Counted from the first letter of the stretch, positions 1-5,718 are shown. The stretch: DNA of 9,758 bases from Gammaproteobacteria bacterium (GCA_016191795.1 JACPVK010000257.1:1-9758), one strand, 5' to 3'. A program made the numbers and translations. The notes: generated by a model from the letters alone, not told the origin.

Positions 1-387
1 AACGTTGCCTTGCTGCCGATGCTCGCCGGGCAAAACAACACCGACTCACGCAAGCGCGCAGTAGAATTACTCGAAGCACTCGACGTGGCCCACCGCGCCA
101 AAGCCATGCCATCGCAATTATCCGGTGGCGAACAACAACGCGTCGCCATCGCCCGCGCACTCGCCAACCGCCCACCGGTGATACTCGCCGACGAACCCAC
201 CGCACCGCTCGACAGCGAACGCGCCATGGCGGTGATACGCATACTCAACAAAATGGCGCAGCAATACCAGACAGCGATTATTGTGGTAACGCACGACGAA
301 AAAATAATTCCAACGTTCAAACGCATTTATCACATAAGAGATGGCGTAACGCATGAAGAAGCCGGCGAGGGCAGGCCGTTTGAATAA
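1..387 (+). CDS. ABC transporter ATP-binding protein, C-terminal part (5' end outside window)
   Basis: The reading frame is open from base 1 and ends at TAA 385-387, giving 128 visible residues of a protein normally about 220-240 long. Visible motifs, numbered from the window edge, are the ABC signature LSGGEQQR (40-47), Walker B VILADEPT (60-67), a D-loop APLDS (69-73, where GNLDS or SALDS is usual) and the switch histidine in VVTHD (H98). Walker A lies upstream of the window. The family hydrolyses ATP at the inner face of the membrane to drive a permease. The motif wording resembles the LolD/MacB/DevA group, which works with FtsX-like permeases in lipoprotein or macrolide export, but the substrate cannot be told from this part. 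No permease gene follows; the next 400 bp is repeat-rich and non-coding. The ATG at 10 is internal, not the start. Confidence 0.93.
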   Translation, partial: NVALLPMLAGQNNTDSRKRAVELLEALDVAHRAKAMPSQLSGGEQQRVAIARALANRPPVILADEPTAPLDSERAMAVIRILNKMAQQYQTAIIVVTHDEKIIPTFKRIYHIRDGVTHEEAGEGRPFE

Positions 388-397
388 AAAAAGTTTT

Positions 398-418
398 GTA
401 GGGTGGGCACTGCCCACC
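398..418. repeat. Short palindromic repeat, GTAGG family (GGTGGGCA type)
   Basis: GTA is followed by a stem GGTGGGCA (402-409), one base, and TGCCCACC (411-418). The 8-bp arms are perfect. It sits 10 bp after the ABC gene's stop codon, so it could act as a transcript-end hairpin, although no T-run follows it. Close copies lie at 567-587, 613-633 (inverted) and 1339-1359. Confidence 0.8.
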
Positions 419-432
419 AGGTTTTTATATTT

Positions 433-454
433 GTAGGTGCGCTTTCAAGCACAC
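433..454. repeat. Short palindromic repeat, degenerate GTAGGTGCGC type
   Basis: GTAGGTGCGCTTTCAAGCAC is an imperfect version of the clean copy at 5457-5478, where GTGCGCCT pairs with AGGCGCAC around TT. Here the arms have drifted apart. Non-coding. Confidence 0.55.
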
Positions 455-466
455 AGCTTTTTTGCT

Positions 467-542
467 GTCATCCCTGAATGCTTCTGTCGGGGATCTTGTG
501 GTTTTATTCAGGAGATTCCCGATAAAAGATTTCGGGAATGAC
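467..542. repeat. CATCCCCGAATGCTTCTG repeat and a related inverted segment
   Basis: 467-495 matches the dispersed element whose clean copy is at 1288-1316 (arms ATCCCCGA and TCGGGGAT around ATGCTTCTG). Here one arm base differs (CCCTGA). 511-542 contains GATTCCCGATAAAAGATTTC followed by GGGAATGAC, a second hairpin of the same style (TCCCGA and TCGGGA). Open frames across this interval are reads through repeats. Confidence 0.65.
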
Positions 543-566
543 GGCAAGGTAGGGTGGATAAGTTTT

Positions 567-633
567 GTAGGCTGGGCACTGCCCACCATTTATGATTGCG
601 GTAATTATTGTTGGTGGGCAGTGCCCACCCTAC
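567..633. repeat. Two inverted copies of the GGTGGGCA palindrome
   Basis: 567-587 (GTAGG plus CTGGGCACTGCCCACC) and 613-633 (GGTGGGCAGTGCCCACC plus CTAC) are reverse complements of each other with one mismatch over 21 bp, separated by 25 bp. Each copy is itself a palindrome, so the segment can form either two small hairpins or one large one. Confidence 0.8.
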
Positions 634-664
634 GAAGAAAAAATCTCAAACGTATATGAGCAAG

Positions 665-731
665 GTAGGGTGGATAATCGCAGCGCATCCACCAAACAAA
701 TCGGCGGATGCGCTTCACTTATCCGCCCTAC
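665..731. repeat. Inverted pair of GTAGGGTGGATA...GCATCCACC repeats
   Basis: 665-693 begins GTAGGGTGGATAATCGCAGC and ends GCATCCACC. 703-731 begins GGCGGATGCGCTTC and ends ATCCGCCCTAC, the reverse complement of the same element with a few changes. Other copies are at 1590-1618, 1628-1656, 5114-5142 and 7073-7098. The left cluster (398-731) ends here, 54 bp before the next gene. Confidence 0.75.
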
Positions 732-785
732 ATTAAAATACATCACCCAATTTAATTAACAATTCACCAACACCCGGAGCCCAAC

Positions 786-1268
786 ATGAAAACCCTAAAC
801 AAACTACTCATTACCGCCATCATCACCCTGGCCATCACCACGCCCATACACGCGCAAACCCCCGCAACAGAACACAACCACGGCCACGACCAACAAGCCG
901 CATCCGCACTCACCCTAGACCACGGCAAAAAATGGCAAAGCGATGCGCCATTACGCCAGGGCATGCAAAGCATAAGTGATGCGGTAATGAAAAACGTCGA
1001 TGCATTTCATCACGACAAACTCACAAAACCCGACGCCGATAAACTCGCGCAACACATCAATGAGCAGGTAACGTTTCTGGTAACAAACTGCAAACTCCAG
1101 CCCCAGGCCGATGCCACCTTGCACGTCATAATCGGTGAGCTATTAACCGGTGCCGACGCACTGAAAAAAGATCCAAACTCCATGCAAGGTATGCCAACAC
1201 TGGTTAAAGCACTAATGCAATACCCGGAATATTTTGAACATAAAGGCTGGAAGGGCATTAAGCATTAA
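786..1268 (+). CDS. Small exported (periplasmic) protein of unknown function
   Basis: The 160-residue product starts at ATG 786, with GGAG at 776-779 six bases upstream. Residues 1-23 form a clear signal peptide (KTLNKLL, then a hydrophobic core, then a PIHA cleavage site), so the mature protein of about 137 residues should be periplasmic. The mature start is rich in histidine (EHNHGHD, 29-35). The rest is predicted mainly helical, with a W50 region (DHGKKWQSDAPLRQGM), one cysteine (NC102K) and a C-terminal YFEHKGWKGIKH. I recall similar exported proteins with a KKWxxDAPLRxGM segment, but I know no established function for them. A four-helix bundle and metal binding through the His-rich start are inferences. 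It stands alone between repeat clusters and no partner gene is visible. Confidence 0.85.
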   Translation: MKTLNKLLITAIITLAITTPIHAQTPATEHNHGHDQQAASALTLDHGKKWQSDAPLRQGMQSISDAVMKNVDAFHHDKLTKPDADKLAQHINEQVTFLVTNCKLQPQADATLHVIIGELLTGADALKKDPNSMQGMPTLVKALMQYPEYFEHKGWKGIKH

Positions 1269-1287
1269 AAACATTCTCAATAAATAC

Positions 1288-1316
1288 GTCATCCCCGAAT
1301 GCTTCTGTCGGGGATC
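1288..1316. repeat. CATCCCCGAATGCTTCTG repeat, clean copy
   Basis: ATCCCCGA (1291-1298) pairs with TCGGGGAT (1308-1315) around a 9-base loop. It lies 20 bp after the stop codon of the exported-protein gene and could help end that transcript, but no T-run follows. Related copies: 467-495, 5382-5407, 6901-6920, 7174-7200, with a worn one near 1557-1575. Confidence 0.75.
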
Positions 1317-1338
1317 TCGTCGGGTATGTACTATTTTC

Positions 1339-1420
1339 GCAGGGTGGGCATTGCCCACCATCTTTCGTAGGGTGCGCCGTGCGCACCAAATTAAATGCTG
1401 GTGCGCACGGCGCACCCTAC
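1339..1420. repeat. GGTGGGCA palindrome followed by a perfect inverted pair of GGTGCGC repeats
   Basis: 1339-1359 is GCAGG plus the GGTGGGCA/TGCCCACC stem (1343-1350 and 1352-1359). 1367-1387 (GTAGGGTGCGCC then GTGCGCACC) and 1400-1420 (GGTGCGCAC then GGCGCACCCTAC) are exact reverse complements over 21 bp with a 12-bp spacer, a potentially very stable stem. Confidence 0.8.
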
Positions 1421-1437
1421 CTGGCCACATGGCTTTT

Positions 1438-1472
1438 GTAGGGTGTGCTAGCGCAGCGTAGCGTAGCGCACC
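1438..1472. repeat. GTAGGGTGTGCTAGCGCAGC repeat with internal GCGTA duplication
   Basis: GTAGGGTGTGC and GCGCACC flank a short tandem AGCGTAGCGTAGCG. It looks like a member of the GTAGGGTGxGC group whose centre has grown by duplication. Confidence 0.55.
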
Positions 1473-1515
1473 CGCTTTTGCGGAGGCGCGGCAATTTTGC
1501 CGAATTAAAAATATC

Positions 1516-1575
1516 GTCATGCCGGCGCAAGCCTGCATCCAGCGGTTGCCGTTATACCGAATGTATCTGTCGGAG
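1516..1575. repeat. GTCATGCCGGCGCAAGCCTG repeat plus worn CGAATG..CTGTCGG copy
   Basis: 1516-1542 is a dispersed element (GTCATGCCGGCG then CCTGCATCCAG), also seen at 5237-5263 and 5345-5371. 1557-1575 (ACCGAATGTATCTGTCGGA) is a degenerate copy of the element at 1288-1316. Confidence 0.55.
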
Positions 1576-1589
1576 AAACACCCACCTTC

Positions 1590-1656
1590 GCAGGGCGGAT
1601 ATGCATCGCGCATCCGCCGATTACGCTGGTGGATGCACTGCGCTTATCCACCCTAC
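1590..1656. repeat. Inverted pair of the GGATGCGC/CATCC repeat
   Basis: 1590-1618 (GCAGGGCGGAT then GCATCCGCC) and 1628-1656 (GGTGGATGCAC then TTATCCACCCTAC) are inverted copies of the element at 665-731, in the same head-to-head layout. Confidence 0.7.
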
Positions 1657-1665
1657 ATGGTTTTT

Positions 1666-1686
1666 GTAGGGTGGGTGCAACCCACC
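1666..1686. repeat. GTAGG palindrome, GGTGGGT type
   Basis: GGTGGGT, GCA, ACCCACC form a 7-bp perfect stem (1670-1686). The copy at 5430-5450 has GATGGGT and ACCCATC, so both sides of the stem changed together. An identical-type copy is at 7033-7053. Between here and 1822 I see only a 12-bp self-complementary stretch (GCATGCGCATGC, 1741-1752) and no gene. Confidence 0.75.
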
Positions 1687-1822
1687 ATCTTTTATTGACG
1701 CGCCTTCCGCTTTACATCTATCGCACAACAAAGTCAGAATGCATGCGCATGCCGCAGCAACTAACGAGCAGTGCTAACATTTTTCAATCACATATTTGCA
1801 GGCCTAACAAGGAAATTTACAA

Positions 1823-2812
1823 ATGGAAACAACACAACAAACCAGTCTGGGCGAAGTTTTTTTGTATGAAACACCAGATGGTAAAACGGCACTTGATGTA
1901 CGGCTCGAACGGGATACCGTATGGCTGACGCAGGCGCAGATGGCTGAGTTGTTTGGTCGAGAGCGTTCAGTAGTTACCAAACACATCGGTAAGATCTTTA
2001 AGGAGGGAGAGCTGGAAGAAAAAAGCAATGTGCAAAATTTGCACATTACAAAATCTGACAAGCCGGTGTGCTATTACAGTCTGGATGTCATTATCTCGGT
2101 AGGTTACCGAGTGAAATCTCAACTGGGTACCCGGTTCCGTATCTGGGCCACGCAAACCCTCAAGGAACACCTGGTGCATGGCTATACCCTTAGTCAACAA
2201 CGCTTCGAACGCAACGCCCACGAGTTGGAAGCTGCACTGGCTTTGGTGCGCAAGGCAGCTGCGGGCGAGGTGCTGTCCACCGATCAGGGCCGTGGCCTGG
2301 TGGATATCATTGCCCGCTACACCCAGACTTTTTTACTGTTACAACGCTACGACGAAGGGCTGCTCACCGAGCCGAAAGGTGCAGTGGGCGGCATTGCTCC
2401 CCCGCTTGCTGAGGCGCGTGCCGCCATTGTCCAGCTTAAACGTGAATTGATGGCACGGCGCGAGGCATCCGATTTGTTTGGCCGTGAGCGGGATGATGGT
2501 TTGGCTGCTGTACTGGGTAATATTGACCAGACTGTATTGGGCGAACCGGCTTACCCTACCATTGAATCGAAGGCTGCGCACTTACTGTACTTCGTTATAA
2601 AAAATCATCCGTTTACCGATGGCAATAAACGCATCGGCTCATTCCTGTTTGTAGATTTTTTGCATCGCAACCAGCGCCTGTTTCACAACAACGAAGCGGT
2701 GATAAACGATGTAGGCCTGGCGGCGCTGGCGTTACTGGTGGCGGAATCCAACCCCAAACAAAAAGACATCATGATACGGCTCATCATGAACATGCTGGCC
2801 GGTGTGGTGTAA
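1823..2812 (+). CDS. RhuM-family / Fic-Doc domain fusion protein
   Basis: The 329-residue product starts at ATG 1823 with AAGGAA at 1809-1814. The N-terminal part (about 10-120) is the RhuM virulence-protein domain, a winged-helix-like DNA-binding type: VWLTQAQMAELFGRERSVV (33-51), then SLDVIISVGYRVKSQLGTRF (86-105) and IWATQTLKEHLVHGY (107-121). After a helical linker, the C-terminal part (about 220-329) is a Fic/Doc domain with the active-site motif HPFTDGNKRIG (H262 to G272). Fic proteins with GNGR in the loop usually transfer AMP. In phage Doc the second Gly is Lys and the enzyme phosphorylates EF-Tu. The GNKR here is Doc-like on that point, so AMP transfer should not be assumed. No Phd antitoxin is adjacent; a truncated higA follows 8 bp downstream. 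Codons 69-75 hold a perfect inverted repeat (2027-2047). Confidence 0.92.
   Translation: METTQQTSLGEVFLYETPDGKTALDVRLERDTVWLTQAQMAELFGRERSVVTKHIGKIFKEGELEEKSNVQNLHITKSDKPVCYYSLDVIISVGYRVKSQLGTRFRIWATQTLKEHLVHGYTLSQQRFERNAHELEAALALVRKAAAGEVLSTDQGRGLVDIIARYTQTFLLLQRYDEGLLTEPKGAVGGIAPPLAEARAAIVQLKRELMARREASDLFGRERDDGLAAVLGNIDQTVLGEPAYPTIESKAAHLLYFVIKNHPFTDGNKRIGSFLFVDFLHRNQRLFHNNEAVINDVGLAALALLVAESNPKQKDIMIRLIMNMLAGVV
2027..2047. repeat. Perfect inverted repeat inside the RhuM-Fic gene
   Basis: AATGTGCAAA (2027-2036), one central A, TTTGCACATT (2038-2047): 10-bp perfect arms covering codons 69-75 (NVQNLHI), just after the helix-turn-helix-like segment. The second, broken rhuM has a different but equally perfect palindrome at the matching codons (4933-4957). 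Role unknown; an in-gene operator or an mRNA hairpin are the obvious options. Confidence 0.85.
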
Positions 2813-2820
2813 GAGGCATC

Positions 2821-2958
2821 ATGGCAGCCAAACGTAAACTTCTCGAACCCATACACCCCGGCGAAATCTTGCTGGAAGATTTTATGAAGCCGCTGGGCAT
2901 CAGTGCCATTCGGGTCAGAACACAGTTTTCTCTAATATTAGAACCAGCAGTGTTTTGA
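2821..2958 (+). pseudogene. higA: higA-type antitoxin gene, truncated after about 30 codons
   Basis: ATG 2821 has AAGAGG at 2811-2816, overlapping the stop of the Fic gene. The first 30 or so residues match the HigA antitoxin start (LLEPIHPGEILLEDFMKPLG, 7-26, then ISAIRV). The frame then leaves the family with RTQFSLILEPAVF and stops at TGA 2956-2958. A full HigA is about 95-100 residues with an XRE helix-turn-helix that represses its own operon. Here most of that fold is gone, so the product is probably inactive. The break is near base 2914. No HigB toxin is nearby. The gene is close enough to the Fic gene to be co-transcribed, which suggests a former partnership, but a RhuM-Fic/HigA pairing is inference. 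Confidence 0.75.
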
Positions 2959-3232
2959 TCTTGGTTCCAAAATAGATTAACGGGACAGAGCCCCAACTGG
3001 GCGAATGGGAAGATAGTCGTCGTCGCGTCGATCTTCTAAGGGGGATAAAGATGCCCATCTAGTTGCTATCGGGTCAATTACCTGGGGACTCATGCAAGTA
3101 AATGGCTATAAGCGACTGATATATCAAGGATTAATGGTCTGGTAATCGCAATAATGACAGCAGCAGGCATTTTTACAGGGTGACGGCGAAATACGAGATC
3201 TTACTGGCCGGGTGCGGACAGCTTCATAAAAA
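2959..3232. other. Spacer without a recognised gene
   Basis: This stretch lies between the higA break and the AbiE operator. It has only short open frames, such as GDKDAHLVAIGSITWGLMQV continuing to a stop at 3143-3145, which match no family I recognise. There is a 6-bp inverted repeat at the left edge (GAACCA 2941-2946, TGGTTC 2962-2967). It may be eroded mobile-element sequence, but no transposase motif can be read. Confidence 0.4.
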
Positions 3233-3267
3233 TTACAGAAACTTGCACAATATGGAAGTTTCTGTAA
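3233..3267. promoter_or_regulatory. Probable AbiEi operator overlapping the abiE promoter
   Basis: TTACAGAAACTT (3233-3244) and AAGTTTCTGTAA (3256-3267) are perfect 12-bp arms with an 11-bp spacer, ending 10 bp before the abiEi start codon. Characterised AbiEi antitoxins repress their own operon by binding inverted repeats in the promoter, and this site fits that role. A -35-like TTGCAC (3243-3248) lies across the left arm and the spacer, and an AT-rich -10-like stretch (3265-3274) overlaps the right arm, so bound protein would block polymerase. Confidence 0.75.
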
Positions 3268-3277
3268 ATATATATCC

Positions 3278-3928
3278 ATGACACCCCTCACTGAAATCAT
3301 TATCGATTCTGGAAAAGCGGATCGGGTTTTATCTGTTCAACAGCTTAATCGCATGCTGGACGGGAGTCATGCACGCCGGTATGGGCTGGTGAATCGTGCC
3401 ATTAAGGCGGGGGAGCTTTTAAAGGCGCGGAGGGGTTTGTATGTGCTGGCAGAAAAATATCGCCGTAATCCTCTGCATCCATTTGTGGTTGCACAACAAT
3501 GCGTGCCCGGGAGTTATGTTTCGGCTGAAACGGCATTGAGTTTTCATGGCTGGATTCCAGAGGCGGTGCGTGTTGTGATGAGCGTGGTGGCCAAAGGTAA
3601 ATCCGTTGAATACAGGCATGAGTATTTGGGTGTATTCGAGTTTCGACGTATGACGGTGGAGACGGGGTATTTCTTGCAATCCGTTGCCAGGCATGAGCTG
3701 CGGCATCAGGTTGCATTGATTGCCGAGCCGCTGAGGGCCTTGCTGGATCTGGTGTATTTGCGCAAGTTTGAATGGCAGGGTTTGGACTTCTTGATCAGTG
3801 GAATGAGAATTGAGGAACGGCAACTACGCGCTGTTACTTCGTTGGATATTTCTCGGTTACTGGATGTTTACAAAGGCAAGCGTGAGCGGGAATTTCTTGC
3901 GGAGCTGCAAAGGGCGTTGGGCTTATGA
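3278..3928 (+). CDS. abiEi: AbiEi antitoxin of a type IV toxin-antitoxin system
   Basis: The 216-residue product starts at ATG 3278. Residues 1-57 form the winged helix-turn-helix (VLSVQQLNRMLDG, 17-29; LVNRAIKAGELLKARRGLYVL, 37-57), where the family binds its own promoter. Residues 65-216 are the AbiEi C-terminal domain that neutralises the toxin (YVSAETALSFHGWIPEAV, 80-97; LIAEPLRALLDLVYLRKF, 147-164). The length is normal for shorter AbiEi proteins. No Shine-Dalgarno is visible before the ATG (TATATATCC precedes it), and the likely -10 is only a few bases upstream, so the message may be leaderless. It overlaps abiEii by four bases (ATGA, 3925-3928), typical translational coupling. In this system the antitoxin does not stably bind the toxin but counters its effect. 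The operon gives abortive phage defence. Confidence 0.93.
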   Translation: MTPLTEIIIDSGKADRVLSVQQLNRMLDGSHARRYGLVNRAIKAGELLKARRGLYVLAEKYRRNPLHPFVVAQQCVPGSYVSAETALSFHGWIPEAVRVVMSVVAKGKSVEYRHEYLGVFEFRRMTVETGYFLQSVARHELRHQVALIAEPLRALLDLVYLRKFEWQGLDFLISGMRIEERQLRAVTSLDISRLLDVYKGKREREFLAELQRALGL

Positions 3929-4770
3929 TTGAATTGATTCAAAAACGATTGAGTGCATACACGCCTGCAGAAGAAGAAAATGCATTGAAGGAAATTGTCC
4001 AGGAGATCGCGTTGTTCGCACTATGGCGCGAAGGTTTTTTTGAAATGGCCGCATTTCAGGGTGGAACCAGTCTGCGAATTTTACATGGCTTGCCGCGATT
4101 TTCAGAAGACCTGGATTTTATCTTGCAGAAGCCGGATGTAGCTTTTTCCTGGCAGCTCTATCTGCAGAATCTTACTGAGACGTTTAAAGAGTTTGGTATT
4201 GAACCGGAGGTGGTAGGTAAGGATCATATGGACAAAAGAGTAAAGGCCGCTTTGATAAAGGATAGTTCGATCGCCAATCAGTTGAATTTGGGTTTTTTCA
4301 ATGACCGAGACCAGAAAATAAAAATAAAACTGGAAATCGATTGTACGCCCCCTGAAGGTTCTGGTTTTGAGTATACCTATTTGAGTTTTCCTGTTGATTT
4401 TGAAGTGTGTCATCAGGATATGAGCAGTAATTTTTCCCTGAAAATCCATGCGCTCTTATGCAGGGATTATTTGAAAGGTCGGGATTGGTACGATTTTAAT
4501 TGGTATATTGCCCAGGGTGTCACACCAAATATGTTATTAGTGAAAAATGCTATTTTTCAATATGGACCATATCAGGGGCAGGAATTGGATGTGAATCATG
4601 ATTGGCTTGTCGAGGCGCTGAGAAATAAAATCGCATCAATTAAATGGGGTGACGCAGCTGATGATGTTAGGCGATTCCTGAAGCCTATTGAGCTAGAAAG
4701 CCTTAAGCTTTGGAATGAGCGATTTTTTAATAGTAAATTGAATAATTTGAATGCATTAATTAAAAAATAA
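3925..4770 (+). CDS. abiEii: AbiEii nucleotidyltransferase toxin
   Basis: The 281-residue product starts at ATG 3925, overlapping the abiEi stop. It has the AbiEii/MNT-like nucleotidyltransferase motifs: GGTSLR (46-51) and FSEDLDF (59-65, metal-binding D62 and D64), a third acidic strand KIKLEIDC (133-140, D139), and KGRDWYDFNWY (184-194), the conserved motif IV. Family members transfer nucleotides to RNA targets such as tRNA and stop growth reversibly. All expected residues are present and the length is within the family range, so the toxin appears intact. The base composition becomes A+T-rich toward the 3' end, unlike the flanking repeat regions, consistent with transfer from elsewhere. The gene ends at TAA 4768-4770 with no clear terminator. 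Confidence 0.94.
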   Translation: MIELIQKRLSAYTPAEEENALKEIVQEIALFALWREGFFEMAAFQGGTSLRILHGLPRFSEDLDFILQKPDVAFSWQLYLQNLTETFKEFGIEPEVVGKDHMDKRVKAALIKDSSIANQLNLGFFNDRDQKIKIKLEIDCTPPEGSGFEYTYLSFPVDFEVCHQDMSSNFSLKIHALLCRDYLKGRDWYDFNWYIAQGVTPNMLLVKNAIFQYGPYQGQELDVNHDWLVEALRNKIASIKWGDAADDVRRFLKPIELESLKLWNERFFNSKLNNLNALIKK

Positions 4771-4840
4771 TAGATTAATTGATTATTGAAATATCTGGCT
4801 TAAGTCCGCAAATAAACACAAATAGGATCAATGCTTTTGT

Positions 4841-4990
4841 TTTCAAATGGCCGAACTGTTTCAGACCAGTCCGGAAAATATCACTCTCCACCTCAAGGCC
4901 ATCTATGCCGAAGGAGAGCAGGCAGAGCAGGCAACTTGTAAGCATTACTTACAAGTTCGCCAGGAAGGTAGCCGCACTATTCATCAATGA
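4841..4990 (+). pseudogene. Remnant of a second rhuM-family gene
   Basis: From about 4841 the frame reads FQMAELFQTSPENITLHLKA, IYAEGEQAEQATCKHYLQVR and QEGSRTIHQ before TGA 4988-4990. This matches the helix-turn-helix part of RhuM proteins (in the intact gene here, QMAELFGRERSVVTKHI then FKEGELEEK). The usual continuation (YNLDxIIAVGYRV) and the N-terminal WLT segment are missing, so only about 47 codons of a gene of some 300 remain. The ATG at 4847 corresponds to an internal Met. It is nearer in type to standard RhuM proteins than to the RhuM-Fic gene at 1823, so it is probably a separate arrival rather than a duplicate. Sequence after 4990 is not recognisable. Confidence 0.75.
4933..4957. 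repeat. Perfect inverted repeat inside the rhuM remnant
   Basis: AACTTGTAAG (4933-4942), CATTA, CTTACAAGTT (4948-4957): 10-bp perfect arms and a 5-base loop. In a gapless protein alignment its centre falls on the same codon as the centre of the palindrome at 2027-2047, though the two DNA sequences are different. Confidence 0.85.
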
Positions 4991-5078
4991 CGCGAGCCAG
5001 TAGGGCGTGCCCATCCAATACCTGACGACATGAAGTATGTGGACCTGGTGCAGGCGTTTTGAGTTGATGTCACGCTTC

Positions 5079-5107
5079 AGGGGCTGACCTCAGGTTAAGT
5101 CACCCCT
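5079..5107. repeat. Stem-loop in the gap between the rhuM remnant and the repeat cluster
   Basis: AGGGG, bulged C, TGAC (5079-5088) can pair with GTCA, CCCCT (5099-5107) around a 10-base loop. No T-run follows, so a terminator role is unproven. The rest of 4991-5113 shows no gene. Confidence 0.4.
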
Positions 5108-5113
5108 AATACT

Positions 5114-5142
5114 GGTGGATGCGCTGCGCTTATCCACCCTAC
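5114..5142. repeat. GGTGGATGCGCTGCGC repeat, clean copy
   Basis: GGTGGATGCGCTGCGC then TTATCCACCCTAC, in the same orientation as 703-731 and 1628-1656. It opens the third repeat cluster. Confidence 0.7.
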
Positions 5143-5164
5143 GAACTAACCGGCACGTCATTTT

Positions 5165-5186
5165 GTAGGTCGGGCTTCAGCCCGAC
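5165..5186. repeat. GTAGG palindrome, GTCGGGCT type
   Basis: GTCGGGCT (5169-5176), TC, AGCCCGAC (5179-5186), preceded by GTAG. The perfect 8-bp arms carry a different sequence from the other GTAGG palindromes but keep the same plan. Confidence 0.75.
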
Positions 5187-5213
5187 TGGCAATAACCTGC
5201 GCCAAGCGCAACA

Positions 5214-5371
5214 ACATCCCCGAATTTTAAAATGCCGTCATGCCGGCGACGCTTACATGGATGTAGGCGGTAGAGCGACGCAGGAAGCCAAAGCCGAACG
5301 CCGGTACCCAGTCTTTTCTCGTCATCCCCGAATTTCAAAAAATCGTCATGCTGGCGAATGCCGGTATCTAG
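5214..5371. repeat. Two direct copies of a composite CATCCCCGAATTT..GTCATGCYGGCG repeat
   Basis: Copy one (about 5214-5263) has ACATCCCCGAATTTTAAAA then GTCATGCCGGCGA. Copy two (about 5321-5371) has TCATCCCCGAATTTCAAAAA then GTCATGCTGGCGA and ends CCGGTATCTAG. They are about 107 bp apart and joined by unrelated sequence. Open frames through here read repeats and are not genes. Confidence 0.6.
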
Positions 5372-5381
5372 CTTTTGCTGC

Positions 5382-5478
5382 CATCCCGAATGCTTTTGTC
5401 GGGGACCCCATGGAACAAACCCAACCCCCGTAGGATGGGTGCAACCCATCATCTTTGTAGGTGCGCCTTTAGGCGCAC
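5382..5478. repeat. Three palindromic repeats in tandem
   Basis: 5382-5407 is the CATCCCGAATGC..GTCGGGGA element. 5430-5450 is GTAG plus GATGGGT, GCA, ACCCATC. 5457-5478 is GTAG plus GTGCGCCT, TT, AGGCGCAC. All stems are perfect or nearly so. Between 5479 and 5568 nothing recognisable is present. Confidence 0.7.
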
Positions 5479-5568
5479 AACACCCTCAACCAAATGCCAA
5501 ACCATCCACTTCAAAATACCCATATAAGCCCCTGATTATTAACCATTAACACCCCCAGGGTAATTTGG

Positions 5569-5655
5569 TAGCATCGGCCCTATATAAATGAATAACGACA
5601 CAGGGATACAGAGTGCTATTCCATCAAAAAACAAAAATGAATCAGTCAGGATCAA
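5569..5655 (+). repeat. 87-bp direct repeat, copy A (upstream of abiF)
   Basis: TAGCATCGGCCCTATATAAA through to CAACC matches 7478-7564 with about 11 differences and no gaps; the first 49 bases differ at one position only. It contains AGGGA (5602-5606) six bases before a GTG (5613) that opens a 67-codon frame (LFHQKTKMNQSG). Copy B has the same GTG and aligned frame (LSHQRIKIDQPG). Most differences in the frame change the amino acid, so translation is not clearly selected. The frame in copy A runs across a strong promoter and a hairpin, which argues against a real protein here. Confidence 0.8.
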
Positions 5656-5718
5656 CCGCTACAGCACCGCCTGCCGACATGCCATTCATCAAAGTTAAAG
5701 CCTTTTATGAATTAAGTA

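Noticed and set aside
462..659. 65-codon open frame on the plus strand
   Set aside because: It lies wholly inside palindromic repeats, and its residues are translations of repeat motifs (the same VGWALPT-like words appear elsewhere).
398..731. CRISPR array
   Set aside because: Repeats are of several kinds, in both orientations and unevenly spaced, with no unique spacers of constant length and no cas genes.
1741..1752. GCATGCGCATGC self-complementary site upstream of rhuM-fic as an operator
   Set aside because: Its distance from the start codon allows it, but it is a simple alternating GC-rich palindrome with no recognisable promoter next to it.
1212..1928. Several overlapping frames on both strands around the second repeat cluster
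   Set aside because: They read through repeats and into the starts of real genes in the wrong frame. No ribosome-binding site or family match.
2959..3232. Insertion-sequence remnant
   Set aside because: The position suggests one, but no transposase motif, clear terminal repeats or target duplication can be seen.
5119..5549. Open frames of 63-104 codons over the third repeat cluster
   Set aside because: The translation is repeat-derived. Words such as SRHPRISKNRHAGE recur because the DNA recurs.
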